From contig NC_034420.1 in NCBI RefSeq assembly GCF_002078875.1, forward strand, positions 3,471,814 through 3,535,813: DNA of 64,000 nucleotides, written 5' to 3'. The DNA is from Numida meleagris. Its lineage: Eukaryota > Chordata > Aves > Galliformes > Numididae. Each line of letters opens with the position of its first letter. Positions within the stretch are counted from its first letter, which is position 1. The notes under the pieces are model-generated. The model ran no database searches, had not been told where the DNA came from, and saw nothing but the letters and a program-made list of their open reading frames with translations. Of the stretch, positions 49,692-63,902 are shown in pieces. Position numbers and translations under genes: made by a program.

Positions 49692-50166
49692 TTGGACTTC
49701 TCAGTTCAAGAAAGACAGGGAACTACTAGAGAGAATCTAGTGGAGAGTTACAAGGATGATCAGGGACCTGGAGCATCTCCGTGTTGAGGAAAGGCTGAGA
49801 GACCCGGGATTGTTTAGCCTGGAGATAAGAAGACTGAGAGAGGATCTTATCAACACTTAGAAATATCTAAATGTCAAGAGGATGGGGTCAGGCCCTTTTC
49901 AGTGGCAGCCAGCAACAGGCCAAGGGGCAACACATGCAAACTGGAATAGAGGAAGATCCATACAAACATGAGAAAGAACTGCTTTACTCTGAGAGTGACA
50001 AAGTACTGGAACAAGATGCCCTGAGTTGTTGTGGAGTTTCCTTATCTGGAGGTATTCAAAACCTTATTGGATGCTTTCCTCTGTAACTGACTCCAGGGTA
50101 CCTGCTTTAGCAGGGAGTTGGACTCCATGATGTCCAGAGGTCCCTTCCAATCCCTACAATTCTGTG
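49692..50166 (+). mobile_element. CR1 LINE 3' fragment, diverged
   Basis: Contains GATCAGGGACCTGGAGCATC, GAGGAAAGGCTGAGAGACC and the 3' end GAGGTCCCTTCCAATCCCTACAATTCTGTG. A different, older subfamily look than the 38.8 kb copy. Confidence 0.92.
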
Positions 50167-50200
50167 CCCAGGCCTTGTAAATCTTCCTGCTAGGATCATT

Positions 50201-50240
50201 ACATGTACATACATGTACATGTACATACATGTACAACATA
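50201..50240. repeat. ACATGTAC palindromic microsatellite
   Basis: Alternating ACATGTAC and ATACATGT units form a perfect or near-perfect palindrome over about 35 bp, just downstream of a CR1 3' end. It could extrude a hairpin. Confidence 0.8.
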
Positions 50241-53200
50241 CAACAGTCATGATTTGACCTGATAGGCCTAGCTGTCTGTTCTTGACAGTTCACTTCTTTA
50301 TTTCTGGTATCCTATACTGAATCTGATATAGATCTGGTATAGATCTATAGATCTTAAGGGATTGAAGTCTTTGCCTAGTTTTCAGTCATTTGAGCCCTTA
50401 ATGGGGTGGACTTTTTTGATCTATCTCTACCAGAAGTGCTGGCAGGTGAATTGCAGACAAGCTGCAATTTCTAAGACAAAGACAGGTAAAGATATGAGTA
50501 TGTGCCTAAGTGGAAAATTCTGCCGAAAGCTTATCTTTTAGCTTCTGTTCAATGAAATTCTGCCAGTAACTTGTAGACAATGAGAGCTTATCTTCCAGCA
50601 ATGAAGTCATAATATTATCCTCTGGCAAAATTTATTTCTTCAAGGTTCTGAAAACAGTACTCAATAGTATGCTGCTAAGTTACTGAAAAGCTGGCACTGC
50701 AAAATTAGAGTGTAATAATTGATCAAGCAGTTCATTTACCACATCCTGAACTGAATAAAGGTGTTCATGTCAGCTCTTTCAGTAGCTGTCTTGTTTGCAA
50801 GCGTGTGTGGTTGTGGAGAAGACGTTAGGGTAGAAAAATGTGAAGGCAACATTGCTAACAGAAAAATCCCTTGTAATTGTCTGTGTGGGTATGCATATAT
50901 GTATGTGTATTTATGTGGGACACCAAATAACTAGCAGTATTTTTAAAGGAAAACTAAGACTGAATTAGTGCTACTTAAATAATTGCTGGTGCATCAGCAA
51001 ATATCCCCTATGCTTGGATATATATCCCCTACATTCTGTGCTTCTATGTATTTTTTTTTTTTTACCACTTGATCTTTTTAATTCATGTGAAATTCACAGA
51101 AAATGGCATATTAGTTAACAAGTCAGAGTTTATGCTGTTATTATAATTACCAAGTTTTGTCACTTGATGAAATGATAATGTTAGACCACTTGTAACTGTT
51201 GAAAGGGGATCTTTAGCAGTTCTGGCAAGTTCTGCTTGTTTTTAGGCAGTAACCTTGCTTTCTGATCATCTTTTCATGTGATCAATATGTGATTGAAACA
51301 GTCGTTGCATGGAGTACATAAAGACAAGCTAGAGACATAAGGTCTTTCGTGCACCTGAACTTTGGTCTTAAAGTAAGACCTGATAGATACCAATAGTTGT
51401 GCTTTTGCAGCTTTATCTTGCCTGATTTTGATTAAGCAAGATAAATTATTTTTTTTGATGCCAGATATCTGGTGACTTCATTCTTTAGGGGCTAGGGGGA
51501 TTTTCTAACTGTTTTCTTTCAGACTCTTTAATCATAGCAAGTGAAAATGGAGTCTCAAACACAATACAGAAGTGTTCTAACGCGTATGAAATTTTAAAGA
51601 ATTTACCTATGTAACGAATATGCAGCTATGTTTGTCATCTCCTGAATTTTCCATTATACAGTTTTCCTTTAGTGTTAGTGGGGGGTCCAAATCCATTTGC
51701 CTTTGTATGTCTGTGAAACGATGCTTCCATCAGTGTTGGCAGTACCCAGTTATCTTGTGTAAGACTGAAGCCTTGATCATGTGCAAAATTCATGCCATAC
51801 CTATGGACAGGACGGTGACATGAAAGTGTTTTTTAGGAGCAGTGTGGAATATGGAGAGGTATCCTGGTGATAGCAAAGTGGGAAAAAATGAGAATTAAAA
51901 ATAACATAAACGTAGAGAGTAATAGGAATTGTGTAAACCTGATAACAAGTCCTTTGTCTCAGAGCTGTACAAGGAATTTCTCATCAGTTCTCCAATTTCT
52001 GTTATTCCAAACTGGGCACAAGCAACTAAATATCAAAATACGTTTCATGTACCTCAATGTAATTACTTTAAAAATATATGTCTTCTAATCCTGTTTATTC
52101 ATGGCAAGCTTTTTGTTTTGTGCTTGTTTACCAAGAGTGGATTTGTACATGGGGAAAGTAGTTAGAAATAGGAAATTTGATAAGGAAATAGTTTGGTGCA
52201 TTATGTTTATCCTCTTAGGTATGTGCTAACATGACAAGATCTTAAAGGACAGCTTGTTCAAGATTATTTAAAGAGTAACATAATCCATCTACGTTTTCTT
52301 TTTCCTGAGTTTCTCTGTTTCAGGCAATGCATTAGATATCTCTAGTTCTTTCACAAATATTAAATTCCATGAAGGAACAACAACTTCTTTTCACCTATTT
52401 AATATCTGTACAATAAACTTGAAATCTTTCTAGTATCTAATCTGCCAGTCTTGAAAATGTTCAGTCTCTGAGCTGCTATGTATAGTTTTCTTAACAGGTG
52501 TGATTCATTAGCATGATAGATGAGGTTAACATAGATTGAAACTGTAAAGGCTTGCTGTTAAGATAATAAGTTAAAATCTTGTTGCGTTGTTAAGAGTCAG
52601 TAAATTAAGCCTAACAAAGGAATATGTAATAAGAAACAGCAAATGACTGAGAAATGAGGGAAAGAAAACAATCAGATATTATCAGATATGAATTACTGAT
52701 ATCCCGTACAGCACCATAATGATCAATGCTGATTACACTGTTCTTACAGTTCCTTGCAAAATTTTGTCATCATGCTAGGATTAATAAGAGAACCACCAAG
52801 GACTGTAGAGATTAAGCAAAGTAATTAACATAATTTTCTTTTACATTTGTGATGGCACCACAGAAGTCCTGTTTTTTCTTTCAACTTTACGTATTTAGTG
52901 CCCTGACTGTAACCCACCTGTTACCCTTGTTTATTTGTACTGAGAAAACCAGGATGGGAGGGCTTTTTCTTATTTTTAAAGATGGAAGTGCTAGAGGTAG
53001 TTTGTTTCATTAATGTCTTGCTTCTTTGCTTTTGTTCAAAGTCTCAAATCTCTTCTGCTTCACATGTAATTTCTCTTTGCTATCCCTAGGTGTATCTTGC
53101 AGGCAAGGTAACCAATCCATTGACACAAAAGCTTGGATTGACAAATGAACTTAACGTTATGAGGTGATCTAGTCTAGACAACTTTTTGAACATCCTCCAA

Positions 53201-56200
53201 CATGACTTTTGGAGTCCAGACACGGGATGAATTAATTTTATATTTATGTATGATCTGTTGGTCATCTTCAATCTTGGGAAAATAACTTAAGAAAAATGAA
53301 TTTCATTTAAACTCAGTTTTGTGCCTAATTTCTTTAGAATTTTTATTTTACATAACCTTCCTTCGGCTGTACTGATCAGCTGTTTTTAAGTTTGCTCTGA
53401 TATTTGCAAGATTTTTTTTAGTTCTGCTAACTTTCCCTGCATTAGATATACATATAAAATGAGTCTTGTGGCTTAATTACCTATGACTGAGTCATGACAA
53501 AAGCCAAGTTTATATTAGATGGATTGGACTCTTCTTGCAGCATGTCTACACAGCACCCCTGGCACTGAGGAGAAGAGTGAGTCACTGGTGGTTGTGTAAT
53601 GAATCCTATCAGCCAAATGATTATACCTAAGTTGCTTTAATAAAATTGTAGAGTTACTTTGATCTAAAGTTAAGCCATATTTTTAAATGAAATTGCTTTA
53701 TCCAGACACTTTGTTAAACATAAGCCAATGAATCATCTTTATTGCTTTTCTTATAAAGAGGCAGATTTCTAATTTGAAAGAGAAAGGTCATTCATGGGTG
53801 GTAGGGAGCAGTGCTATAGTCTCTTGCCTTACATGTTGCTGATCTCAATAACCTTTTTCCTTATCCTGGCATGCTAGGGTGTATAATAGAATATGGACAA
53901 GTATGCTTAGCAGGGACAGTTCCTATCTACTGATAGGAACCTTAAGATAGCACTGGTTTCATAAGAGTTAGTCTTAATCACATTACATCACTCCGTTACT
54001 CAAGAAATATATATTTCAAAGCAATGTAGCTGACATAAGCCTGCCATCTTTACTGTGCAGAACTTGTTGAACTTTTAAAGCATGGGCTACATCAAATCAG
54101 GATCTTCAAGGAACTGTTTTTTGAGAGTTATCCTTTATTATGAAGTTTTTGCAAAATACCGATTAAATCAGACAATCCAGACTATTTGATATACGATACA
54201 AGATCTGAATTTCAAATGTAAGGTGCTGAGCTCATTTTTTCATTTGTTCTAGTTAACGTCTCCAAATTCATATCTGGAAAATAATCATAAAAGTACATGT
54301 ACACAGTTAGCTGGACTATGTGAAGAGTTTTGTTATGGATTGATGTTATCTAATATACCAAAATATGTTACCTGAAACTGCTGTATATTTTACTTCCCAC
54401 TTGATAGGCAAAGTTGGGGTAGTTAATAGCTAATTGCTTTAGTTCTACTCTTTAATTTTTAATCACCTGTCTCCCTCCTGCCAAAAGAAGTATTCCACTT
54501 TAAACTTCTCGCTGATTGTTTCCAGGAGTGGAGGACCGATCCCAGATTATTTGTAAACATGACTTAATTGAGAGTTGAACTTGCTTAAGGACAAAAGAAA
54601 ATTTAGGGTGTAGTTTTTCAGCTGCATTGTTAAGAGGAATTTGCAATTGAGAGAAATAACTTTTCTTTCATCTTTCTTGCCTCAACATGTGCCTTGTTCT
54701 CACCACCCCCATCTCCACCATCAGCTTTTGTAACCCCGATGTACACTTATATGTAATAGTGTAAGCTGTTAATGTGTTGAAGTTCTGATGAAAGGAACTC
54801 GTGCACATAACAATTTGTTTTGGCAAGTGTGTCAGAAGTAGACCTTCCCTTGATGTGTCAGTGTAGAAATAAACACTGGAGGGAAAAATGCTGTAGAAAC
54901 AAATGCAAATACAGATTGGACATAGAAACGCTAAGTTTACAAATAGAGTCTTAATGTTTGCTTGATAGAAATTAAACCTAAACAAACATGAATTTCCCCA
55001 AATACTTAAAAGGTCTCCCCAGTAAGCCTTAAAGTAAATCAGAAGATATAGAACTGAAGTGATGAGGCGATTGCTTCCCTTCACAATTTACTTTCTGGAA
55101 AGGCTATAATATATAGGAGAATTCTTCACACTGCAGTGGAAGCTTTTGGGATCCTAGTTAGTTTTTTTGACCCCAGTAGCAACTGGAAATACTGACAGCA
55201 ATCAAAATCTTTCTGTCTCAACCAGGCATTAAGTAACATTTTGATTTGTGGAATACTTGGAAGACATGATTTGGCTACTTAATATCACGTCAAGCCTTGA
55301 CCTCATATGTACATATCTTTCTGAGACTTAGTTTTACTTACTTAGGAGTGTCTAGTCATGTAAGAAGAAGTAGCTTCCAGGAGAGAGAATGACTCAGATC
55401 ATGTCAGGCTCTCTGTCACCAGATTAATTGATTTGCCTGTAGCAATCTTAGTGCAGGAGGTTGGCAGGAAGGGTTCACTGTCTGAATTATTCTGTGGTGA
55501 GCCAGACTGAGCCATGGTCTGAATGGCCTTGTCTGCTTTATGCTTCACGCTTTTTGTGTATATGGAACGTTCTCTTCAGAACTGTGGAGCATTCTCCTAG
55601 CACAAACTATAGCAGAAAGCAATGCCTCTGATCATTATCGGTCTTGGGTTGTAATGCACCATGTACTAATTATCATGGCAGATGACTAGGTGAAATACTA
55701 ATAAAAGTCTGCCCTACTTAGGAAAAAAGCAGATGCAAGAAGTAAGATTTTATGCCTTGCTTTCCACTGTGCAGCAATTTTGGAAAATAAGTATTTGTCC
55801 ACTAACTTTTCTAGGTGTTGGTTCCTTGTATATAAAGATTTTTTTATCTGTGAGAATTGTGCCATAAATAAATCTGAATAACCATTCCACTTCTTGAGGT
55901 GTTACTAATTTACTGGTCAGTAAAAAAACTGAGAAGAACAGAAATTACCTGTAATTTAAGCACTATGGATATGTAGATTATTTTAATAATTAGAAAGTAG
56001 ATGATCTATTGGATCAGCAGATTTTATTTCCTTGTTTATTGGATATATCTCTTACATGAACTAACAGAAACACTCTATTAGCAAACCAATGACATATTAA
56101 AGTTATCTTCCAGTAAATACAGCTCTTCCATTTCAAGTTCTGTGGGGTAACTTCCTCTCTGGTTTGTGTTGAACTAGGAAATGCATTTTTAGTTTGAAGT

Positions 56201-59200
56201 GTAGTATCTTAATCTTTGATTAACGTGTCATGGTTTCACACTGATGGGCAGTTAAACTGCACCATGCTGTTCTCGCACTCTGCATCCTCCAAAGAGTTGG
56301 AGGAAAAAATATGATGAAAGAATGCTTTTGTGTGTTGAGATAAGGAGCAGTTTAAAGGGAAGTTTAAAAAAAAAAAAGTGAAGGTGATGCAGAAGCAAAA
56401 GGGGAAAGCAGTTATTCTCTTCTTCCTCTTAGCAAGCAGCATTCAGCCATGTCTTGCACAGCAGGGCCTCAATATTTGTAGGATTTGCTTGGGAAGACCA
56501 ATTCTTTCATAACAAGAGCCCCTCCCTGTTCTTGTGATGGTCCTACTGCAGAGCAGCCTGCCTCTTTCAGTTCTTATTCCTGCTTCCTCCCAGCAGAAGC
56601 TGCTTCTTGCCTTGTTAAGCAAGTTGATTTCTGCTTCCATTAGTTTCTTCTTGGCTGTATGGGTGGCTGATACTGTTGAGCCTTGGGTTTTTGGTTTAGC
56701 CTGGCAAAGTGCTGGGAGCTGTAAATCTCTGGCACTGCCAGAGAAAAGCATGCTTCTTTTAACACTCTATCAGTTTTTTAGGATTCTGCACTTGTTCAGA
56801 GATGGCCTCTGTGAGAAAAGTCCAGAAGCTGCCCCATCTCAGATAAGAGCCATTTTCAGTAGGCTCAAAATTAAGCCTACTGAAGCTGCTGAGGTTAAAA
56901 CTAAGAGTCAGAATCAGATTTTTAATGGAAAACAGTTGTTTTCTGTGCTTTGGTTTAAAACATATGAAGGTAGTTTATTCTGAAGGTACAGAATGAAGGC
57001 TGATGCAAAGGAAACCATTACAAAGAAATTGATGAAAAACACATTGGTATCGGAGTAGAATAACTTCTGGATCTTCTGAGTACTTTTTTCTTCTTTTTTA
57101 TTATTTTTTTTTCTTATTAGTACGCCAATTTCTAGTCACTCTAGACTTGGTCTTGCAGTGGTGGTAGTGCTCTAGGATGTGCTCAGCACTTGAATCCTTT
57201 GCTTATTTCTTTACAGTTATTCTCCATTCATTGATGAGAAAGGTAATCTTCTGTTATAGCCAATAAAAACAGAATGGTGCTCATTACAGGAGAGATAAGC
57301 AACTTGACCATGATGATTTATTTTCTCCACAGAAATTGTGTTCTCACATGATGCTGCTAAGAGGTACTTAAACTTAATTTGCCAAATGAATATACTGAAA
57401 ATTGTTATGTTGTATCCTACAGAATTTTTATTTCATATGATGCCAACTTTTCCAACTTTGGACAAATAATTATAAAAAAAAAATTGAATCTTTAAAGCAA
57501 TGTAAAGTGCAAACTCTTCTTAAGACCAAAAAATTAAAAAGAAGATTGCTTTTTGTCCATATATTGCTTGTGCAATGATGTAACATGACTGAATGTCCCT
57601 GGCTCAAGACAGAGGGGAAAAAATCATTTGTGTTAAGCATTCATTTATTTCTCAAATGCTTTGAACAGCTTTTTAACTCCAACAATTACAGCATATTATC
57701 CTTTTTGGATGGGAAAATAGTCATGGTAAGTAGTATTAACTGCTAGATGGCCATCATCCTTGAGAGACTGGATGTTTTCCTTTGCCAATCGGTTTTTATT
57801 AAACTGATTGCAGATATATGATAGAGATTTATTCACTTCAGTAGTTCAAAGAATTGACAGAGTTGACACTGCTTCTTCCCACCTGTAGTGTTGTGGGGCT
57901 TTTTTGTTTTGCTCCTTGAGGGAGTGGAGGGTGGGTGGAAGGGTAACAGAAAAGCTCTGCCTTTTGTTCTTCACATTTATTATGAAGATCCTATTTAGGC
58001 CACCACTCATTTGTGCTTGAGAGGAATGTTTAAGATGTTCTCACCTGTATTGCTTCTAGGGTAATTATGTTTCTAGGAAATGAATCAGGCTGTTTAGCTA
58101 ATTTAGATGCGTGGCTCCTTGGCTTACTTCTTTTTAAAAGTGACTGCTTGCTTAGATGCTCTCTTATCTGAGCAATACCAGTGAAATTGTCTCCCTTTCC
58201 TTAGGGTCTGTACAACATGCCGGAACTTAGAACAACAGGAACTTTAGGTATAAACTTCTGTGGATGTACAAAAAAAAATTCTTAAATGAATTGTTATTAT
58301 CATTGAGCAAGGGGGAAACTGATATGTGAGGGTCTTGTGCACATTCATACATAACAAATCACAAAGCAGTTAGCATGTCTCTCTCCCTGAAGAAAACTGA
58401 ACTCAAATCCTTCAGTGAGGAGAATATAACTGCAACAGCGGACCCCTCAAGGACATTACTTCTGGGAGGTACTATGTCAACAGAAGAGATGTGAGATTAA
58501 AAGGAAGAACTGCTGCAGAGAAGGGCCCCCAGGATGGATCTAGCAACCCAAAATCACACCTCAAGCAAAGCTTTTCAGTGTAACCTTCCATCCTCACCCT
58601 GCCAGCACTCCTCACTGCCAAATATAAAAGTAAGAGTTTTCTGGTTCAAGGTCTTATTAGAAGTGGTTTGAAACTATAAACAAAGATTTCCCTTTTTGAT
58701 TTCAGCTATGTTGAGGGAAATAAAATAGTGCACTATAATTATAAATAGAGAGGGTGGCATCAAAGATGCCAGACTCCCTTATCTTCCTCGTTGGAACAAT
58801 GTGTAGGCTCCACAGTTTTTGACTTAGTGGGTTGAAAGTGTGATGACTCGCATAAAATCTTAGCCTTAGGAGTCTTGTTCATTCTGATAATTGGTAGTTT
58901 AATTAACTCAAATATCTGAAAACTGATGAAAACCAAACAGATTTATTTAATTTGCCACTCCTCTAGCTGGCTGTAATTGGGGCACACTTCGTTCCATTGC
59001 AAGATAAAACATGTTGGCTTGGGCTATGTAAAGAAAGTGATCATGGTTTTAGGTTAATGAGAATCTTTTAGCAGGATAACAGTCCAAGGATTTATCCAGT
59101 GATGACAGTGAGAAAAATAAATAATACACCTGTTAAAGCATCTGACTTCTCTTTATTTAAATTTGTATCTAGAATCACCCTCATGCTATCATGGAGCTTT

Positions 59201-60432
59201 TATTGAAATTAAAATAGCTATTGACCTAAAAACTGTCAACAACTGGCTGGACAGATTTCTGTTTGAATGGATTTTCCATAACAACTGACATCTCCAACAC
59301 ACTGGATATTGATTTATTATTAATTTTTTATTTACTTAATTCCATGTTTTCAGTTTCTGATGAAACTGCTAGTGATAAAAAGAGATCTGAGATTTTGCAT
59401 GTGGAAGAATGGGCTTAAATTACTCCAGTCATTAACTTGTGGAAAAGTAAGACAGATTTTTGCTTATTTTTGGTTTTATTTTGAATGCCGCTATATTAAA
59501 AGTTCCTGATGCTTCACTACATTTCTATACTTGCAAAGTTATCTTTCAGCAATGGAAAGAAAATACTATGAACTTTTTCTGTAGGTGTTATAGGTTGATT
59601 TAAAATGCTCAAGAATTATGGTTTGGAAAACTAAAGTTCTTGTTTTCCCTTATGTATTGTGCACACTAAAATGTAGACAGATAACATTACAGAACGATAG
59701 CAGTTGGATAATTGAAATTATCCTACTTGGCTCCATTAGTTGCTTTTTATCTGAGAATTGACTGTTCACTGATCTTGCCATGTGATTGTTATTATTTTTT
59801 AAAGTCTTTTTAACCTCTATTAAACATTTATGTGCATTGAATATACAAGAAGTCTGTATGTAATCATGTCCCAGAATGTGCCATTGACTAGATCAGATAT
59901 CTTTGTTTTACAATGCAAAGATGTGTATTTTTGCACTGTCTAAAACTTAACTAATCTACAACGGAGTTAGTATCTGAAGATAACTGCAATAAAAATGAAA
60001 TGTTATTGACTGCTTCTGTTATGTCTGCATAACTGAAACTTCTTTGTGGGAAGCATAGGGAGAGATGGTCTAGCTCCCATAACCTACCTCCTTTTCATCT
60101 CTGCTGGCAAATGTTCCTTCCCCTTTCCTCTTTGCAACTAAAACAGCATCTGTATATTCCTTTGTTGTATTTTTAGGCTTTCACAAAATATTAATCACTG
60201 GAACTTTGTTTATATATTGCAATATATGTCTGACAATTGGAAAAAAAAAAAGCTGCGAAAAATGATCTAGAAGCATTTTGTATTGGAATTGGAGCTTTAA
60301 AAAATGCTATCGTAGAGAGTTATTCTGTGAAACTAGAAGTACAGTTTAGGAATTACGAAGCCTAACTCTTAACACTGAAAGGAATGAGTGACTTTAAATC
60401 TCAGCATCAGCTGCTCTCAAGAAGTTGGATGA
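50241..60432. other. Intergenic DNA, no gene recognised
   Basis: AT-rich. Contains a 149-codon plus-strand ORF at 56534-56983 without a recognised domain or splice context, judged chance. No CR1 fragment, tRNA or clear regulatory island was seen. Confidence 0.5.
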
Positions 60433-61156
60433 AATCATAGAATCAGCAAGGTTGGGAATGACCTCTAAGGTCATCCAGTCCAGCTGTCCACCTATCACCC
60501 TCAGTTCCCACTAAACCATGTCCCCCAGTACAACATCTAAACGTTTCTTGAGCACCTCCGGAGTCAGTGACTCCACCACCTCCCTGGGCAGCCCATTCCT
60601 GCACCTGACCACTCTCTCAGAGAAAAAGTATTTCCTAATGTTCAGCCTGAATCTCCCCTTGGAGACAGCAACTGGAGGCCATTCCCTCTAGTACTATTGC
60701 TAGTTATTTGGGAGAAGAAACTGACCTCCACCTCACCACAACCTCCTTTCAGGTAGTTGAGGAGAGCTGTAAGGTCTCCCCTGATTCTCCTCTTCTCCAG
60801 AGGAAATAATTCCAGCTTCCTCATAAGACTTGTGCTCCAGACCCCTCACCAGCTGCCCTTCACTCAACACACTCCATGGCCTCCACGTCTTTCTTGTAGT
60901 GAAGGGCCCAAAACTGAACACAGCATTCGAGGTGCGGCCTCACCAGTGCTGAGTACAGAAGGACAATGACTTCCCAGCTCCTGCTAGCAACACTATTTCT
61001 GATTTCAGGATGCCATTGGCCTTCTTGGCCACCTGGGCACACTGCTGGCTCATGCTCAGCTGGGTGTTGACCAGCACCCCCAGGTTCGTTTCCTCCACAT
61101 AATCTTCCAGCCACTCTGCCCCAAGCCTGTAGCGCTGCCTGGGGTTGTTGTGGCCA
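60433..61156 (-). mobile_element. CR1 LINE, 720 bp 3' fragment
   Basis: Inverse orientation. Begins AATCATAGAATCAGCAAGGTT, then GACCTCTAAGGTCATCCAGT; the complement encodes [18 protein letters not shown] followed by frame breaks. The clear 3' tail and good match to the 38.8 kb copy suggest the same subfamily. Nonfunctional. Confidence 0.95.
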
Positions 61157-63500
61157 ATGTAAACAACATTTTTTTATTAGATACTCTGCGGGTAAATTAT
61201 CCTCACGTGTCCCCCGAGTACTTAATGATGAAATTGATTTTTCTCCCTGACCCAAGCGCTGCAGTCAATTTTCAGGAGGTATTTATGAACTATCTACCAC
61301 ATGAGTTGCAGCTGAGGATTATAATACTGGCAACTCTTATGTGGTAGAAGTTTCTGATAGCAATCCCTCAAGGAGTCTTCCACTGATGGCTTCTGGCAGC
61401 ATCCGTAGATTCCAACAGTGAGGACTGTGCTTCTCTGGAAAAGGGTTGTTTGCAATCCTGTCTTCCTCCATCACCTTCAACAAAATAACTTGTGTTCCAG
61501 AATTTTGGCTGCGCTTCATGGTTGTGTCTATTTGTTTTCTTATAGTCTGCTACTCAAATACATAGCACTTAATAAATTTTTTTTTAATGTCAGAAAGAAA
61601 AATACTGTATGTGAGAGGTAGGTAGACTTAGCAAAAGTTGAAAAACTAAGTTGAGCAGATTCTAAAGTGAGCGTATATAACTGCCAGCAGTGAATTGAAC
61701 AAACACTAGGGATCTGAGCTAGTACTGAAAGCTGAACTTTCCCTTTGGATGATTCTTACAACATATATTTGAAGCACAGTCTCATTAGAAGAAACCAGGA
61801 ATGTTCTTTCTCATCTGCCAAGATGTGGGTGTTTCTGCAACATCAGGGCACTCAGATTTATTTATGGAAACTGGGAAAACTCAGATTTTCTATGATTTTT
61901 TTACATGCTGTACTTCCTTACAGATTAAGGAAAAGCTGTGTCTTTGAAGATCCGAGTGCTTAGCATAGATATTTTAATTTGCTTTACCATTTTACCATGT
62001 TTAAATCAAGCTTGTCACAACTTAGAGCATATGAACAAAATGAAGAAATGTTTTAAGCAATTTCAATCCAGTTTATCACAAAAATTCCAAGTTAATTCCA
62101 TTAAACTTCACAAATGTTGTAGCTCTTGAAACAGAGATGTGATGTAAAAATAACAGAAACAATAATCTTGCTTATCTGAGGTTTAGAAGATTATCCTCGT
62201 CCTGCTTCGATTTGCAAGACTATCAAAACAGAAAAAATGATTATTTACTCCTTTTTTGTAGCTTCAGAGAGTTGGTGTTTTGTTATTTTAAAGACAAATG
62301 GGGTGGAGTTGAAGCCTTCTGTATAACATGAAGACTGCAGCAGAATAACTTTCAGATTTTTTCTTTCTTGTGTGCATTTAAAAGCATCTGCAGAATATCA
62401 CTGTAAGGTGGGCAGTGAAAAGGCTGTTTTCTTCAGTGTTACGCCACACTGACATACTCAGAGGTCTTAATAACATTATTGCACTCAGTTCTGCAAGAGT
62501 AAACAACATTTGCATTTATATATTTAGGAAGCATGATAAGAATCAAATGTATTATGATTTCATGGTAAATGGGGAGAATAACTTTCAGTAATAAATAATA
62601 CGTTGCAAATTGAGAGGTTACTCAAATCAAACAAACGTAGTTATCTGTTTTCTTAAATGTGAGTCAAGATACCTGCTCTCAGAATGCTTGATCTTTTTGG
62701 TAGCTGAGATCCTGCTCCTACTACTTCTATCATGAGTATTTCTCTCAGTGAGGGGCATTCTTAAATGTCTCCTCCACTCCTGTAATTACGTTGATAGTGA
62801 ATTAAATTTTCCTATCCTACAATGTTACCCTACAAATTTTCTTTTTTAATGGTTAATTTAGTGATCAGTTTTTAATCTGGATTGGAACTCCAAATCATAC
62901 CGGCTTACTCTCACCTGGGCATTGGTACTATTATAAATCAAGGTGAAGACTCTGTGGTTATGTTTGTTAAAGATGAAGTTCATCTTTCCTTTACCAGCTA
63001 AGATATAATATTGCAGTAAATACCAAGGCAGAGAAACAGTGACTCAAATGAAACAGTCATGGCTAGGTTAAGAAATTACTTCAAGATAACCTGGATGTGA
63101 AGAACAATTTGAAATGTTTTCTTTGTAGGATCAGAAATCCTGATTTATCAGGATGTAAATTCATGTAGCTCAAGTTTATCAAGATCTTGCTACATTATGG
63201 TGATTGCAAATAGTAGCAGACAGCTGAAGTATGAAAGAGGACGGCTGATGTTCAGACATCGTTGTAGTTGAGATGAGATTTCTGTTCAAGACCTCAGACA
63301 AAATTGTAAATTCCCTGGGTTTCTAACTGCTTGATTTAGTAAAAATGAACGTCTGTTTTTGCTGCCTTTGAACAGTGGTGCTGTTGTTATCCTCCTTGCA
63401 TCGATGTTAAATTATCTCACGTACTGAGGAAAGCAATTTCAGGTAGCACGTACGTGCTGTTTGCTGCGGTGTGCACCTCTGGAAGCTGTGACGTTTGGTT
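61157..63500. other. Intergenic DNA, no feature recognised
   Basis: AT-rich; only short chance ORFs. By synteny it should approach SLIT3, but no SLIT3 exon was recognised. Confidence 0.5.
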
Positions 63501-63514
63501 ATCACTTAAATAAG

Positions 63515-63526
63515 GCCATCTAGTGG
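63515..63526 (-). promoter_or_regulatory. CTCF-like motif (strong core)
   Basis: The minus strand reads CCACTAGATGGC, a full match to the CTCF core CCASYAGRKGGC. The following two bases do not match. It lies in a locally GC-richer stretch at about 63.4-63.6 kb. Confidence 0.5.
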
Positions 63527-63879
63527 TCAAAGCCCAGCAGCAGCCCTGCTGCAGTGACTGTCCAAGTGAATGTGTTTTATGGAAGCCGCGTCTTCATGGA
63601 GGGTCTGGCTCTGTTAAATGTCTACAGGCCTGGAAGTTACCATAGATTATGACAGTGGCTTAACAGTAATAGCACCTGGTGTAGCAAAAATAAAAAGCTG
63701 TCACAGAAATGTATTAGGATCTCTACTAGTAGCAGTGGAAAGCAAACTGCATCCTCTGAATGTCTTGTTTTTCCTCCATTAGATTGACGTTTCGTGATTT
63801 TCATTTTGGACTGGAGAGACATTTGCTTCTGTAATCAGAAAGTTAAAACTATACCTTCTGCTGCTGAAAAATCTGCTGC

Positions 63880-63902
63880 TTTTTTTTTTTTTTTTTTTTT
63901 TT
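63880..63902. repeat. Homopolymer T run (23)
   Basis: Twenty-three T residues following CTGCTGCT. No attached retroelement recognised. Confidence 0.9.

Noticed and set aside
56534..56983. Plus-strand ORF of 149 codons
   Set aside because: No recognised domain, no promoter or splice context, and an overlapping antisense ORF; judged chance.
60860..61255. Minus-strand ORF of 131 codons
   Set aside because: CR1 ORF2 remnant; the N-terminal part reads into flanking sequence.
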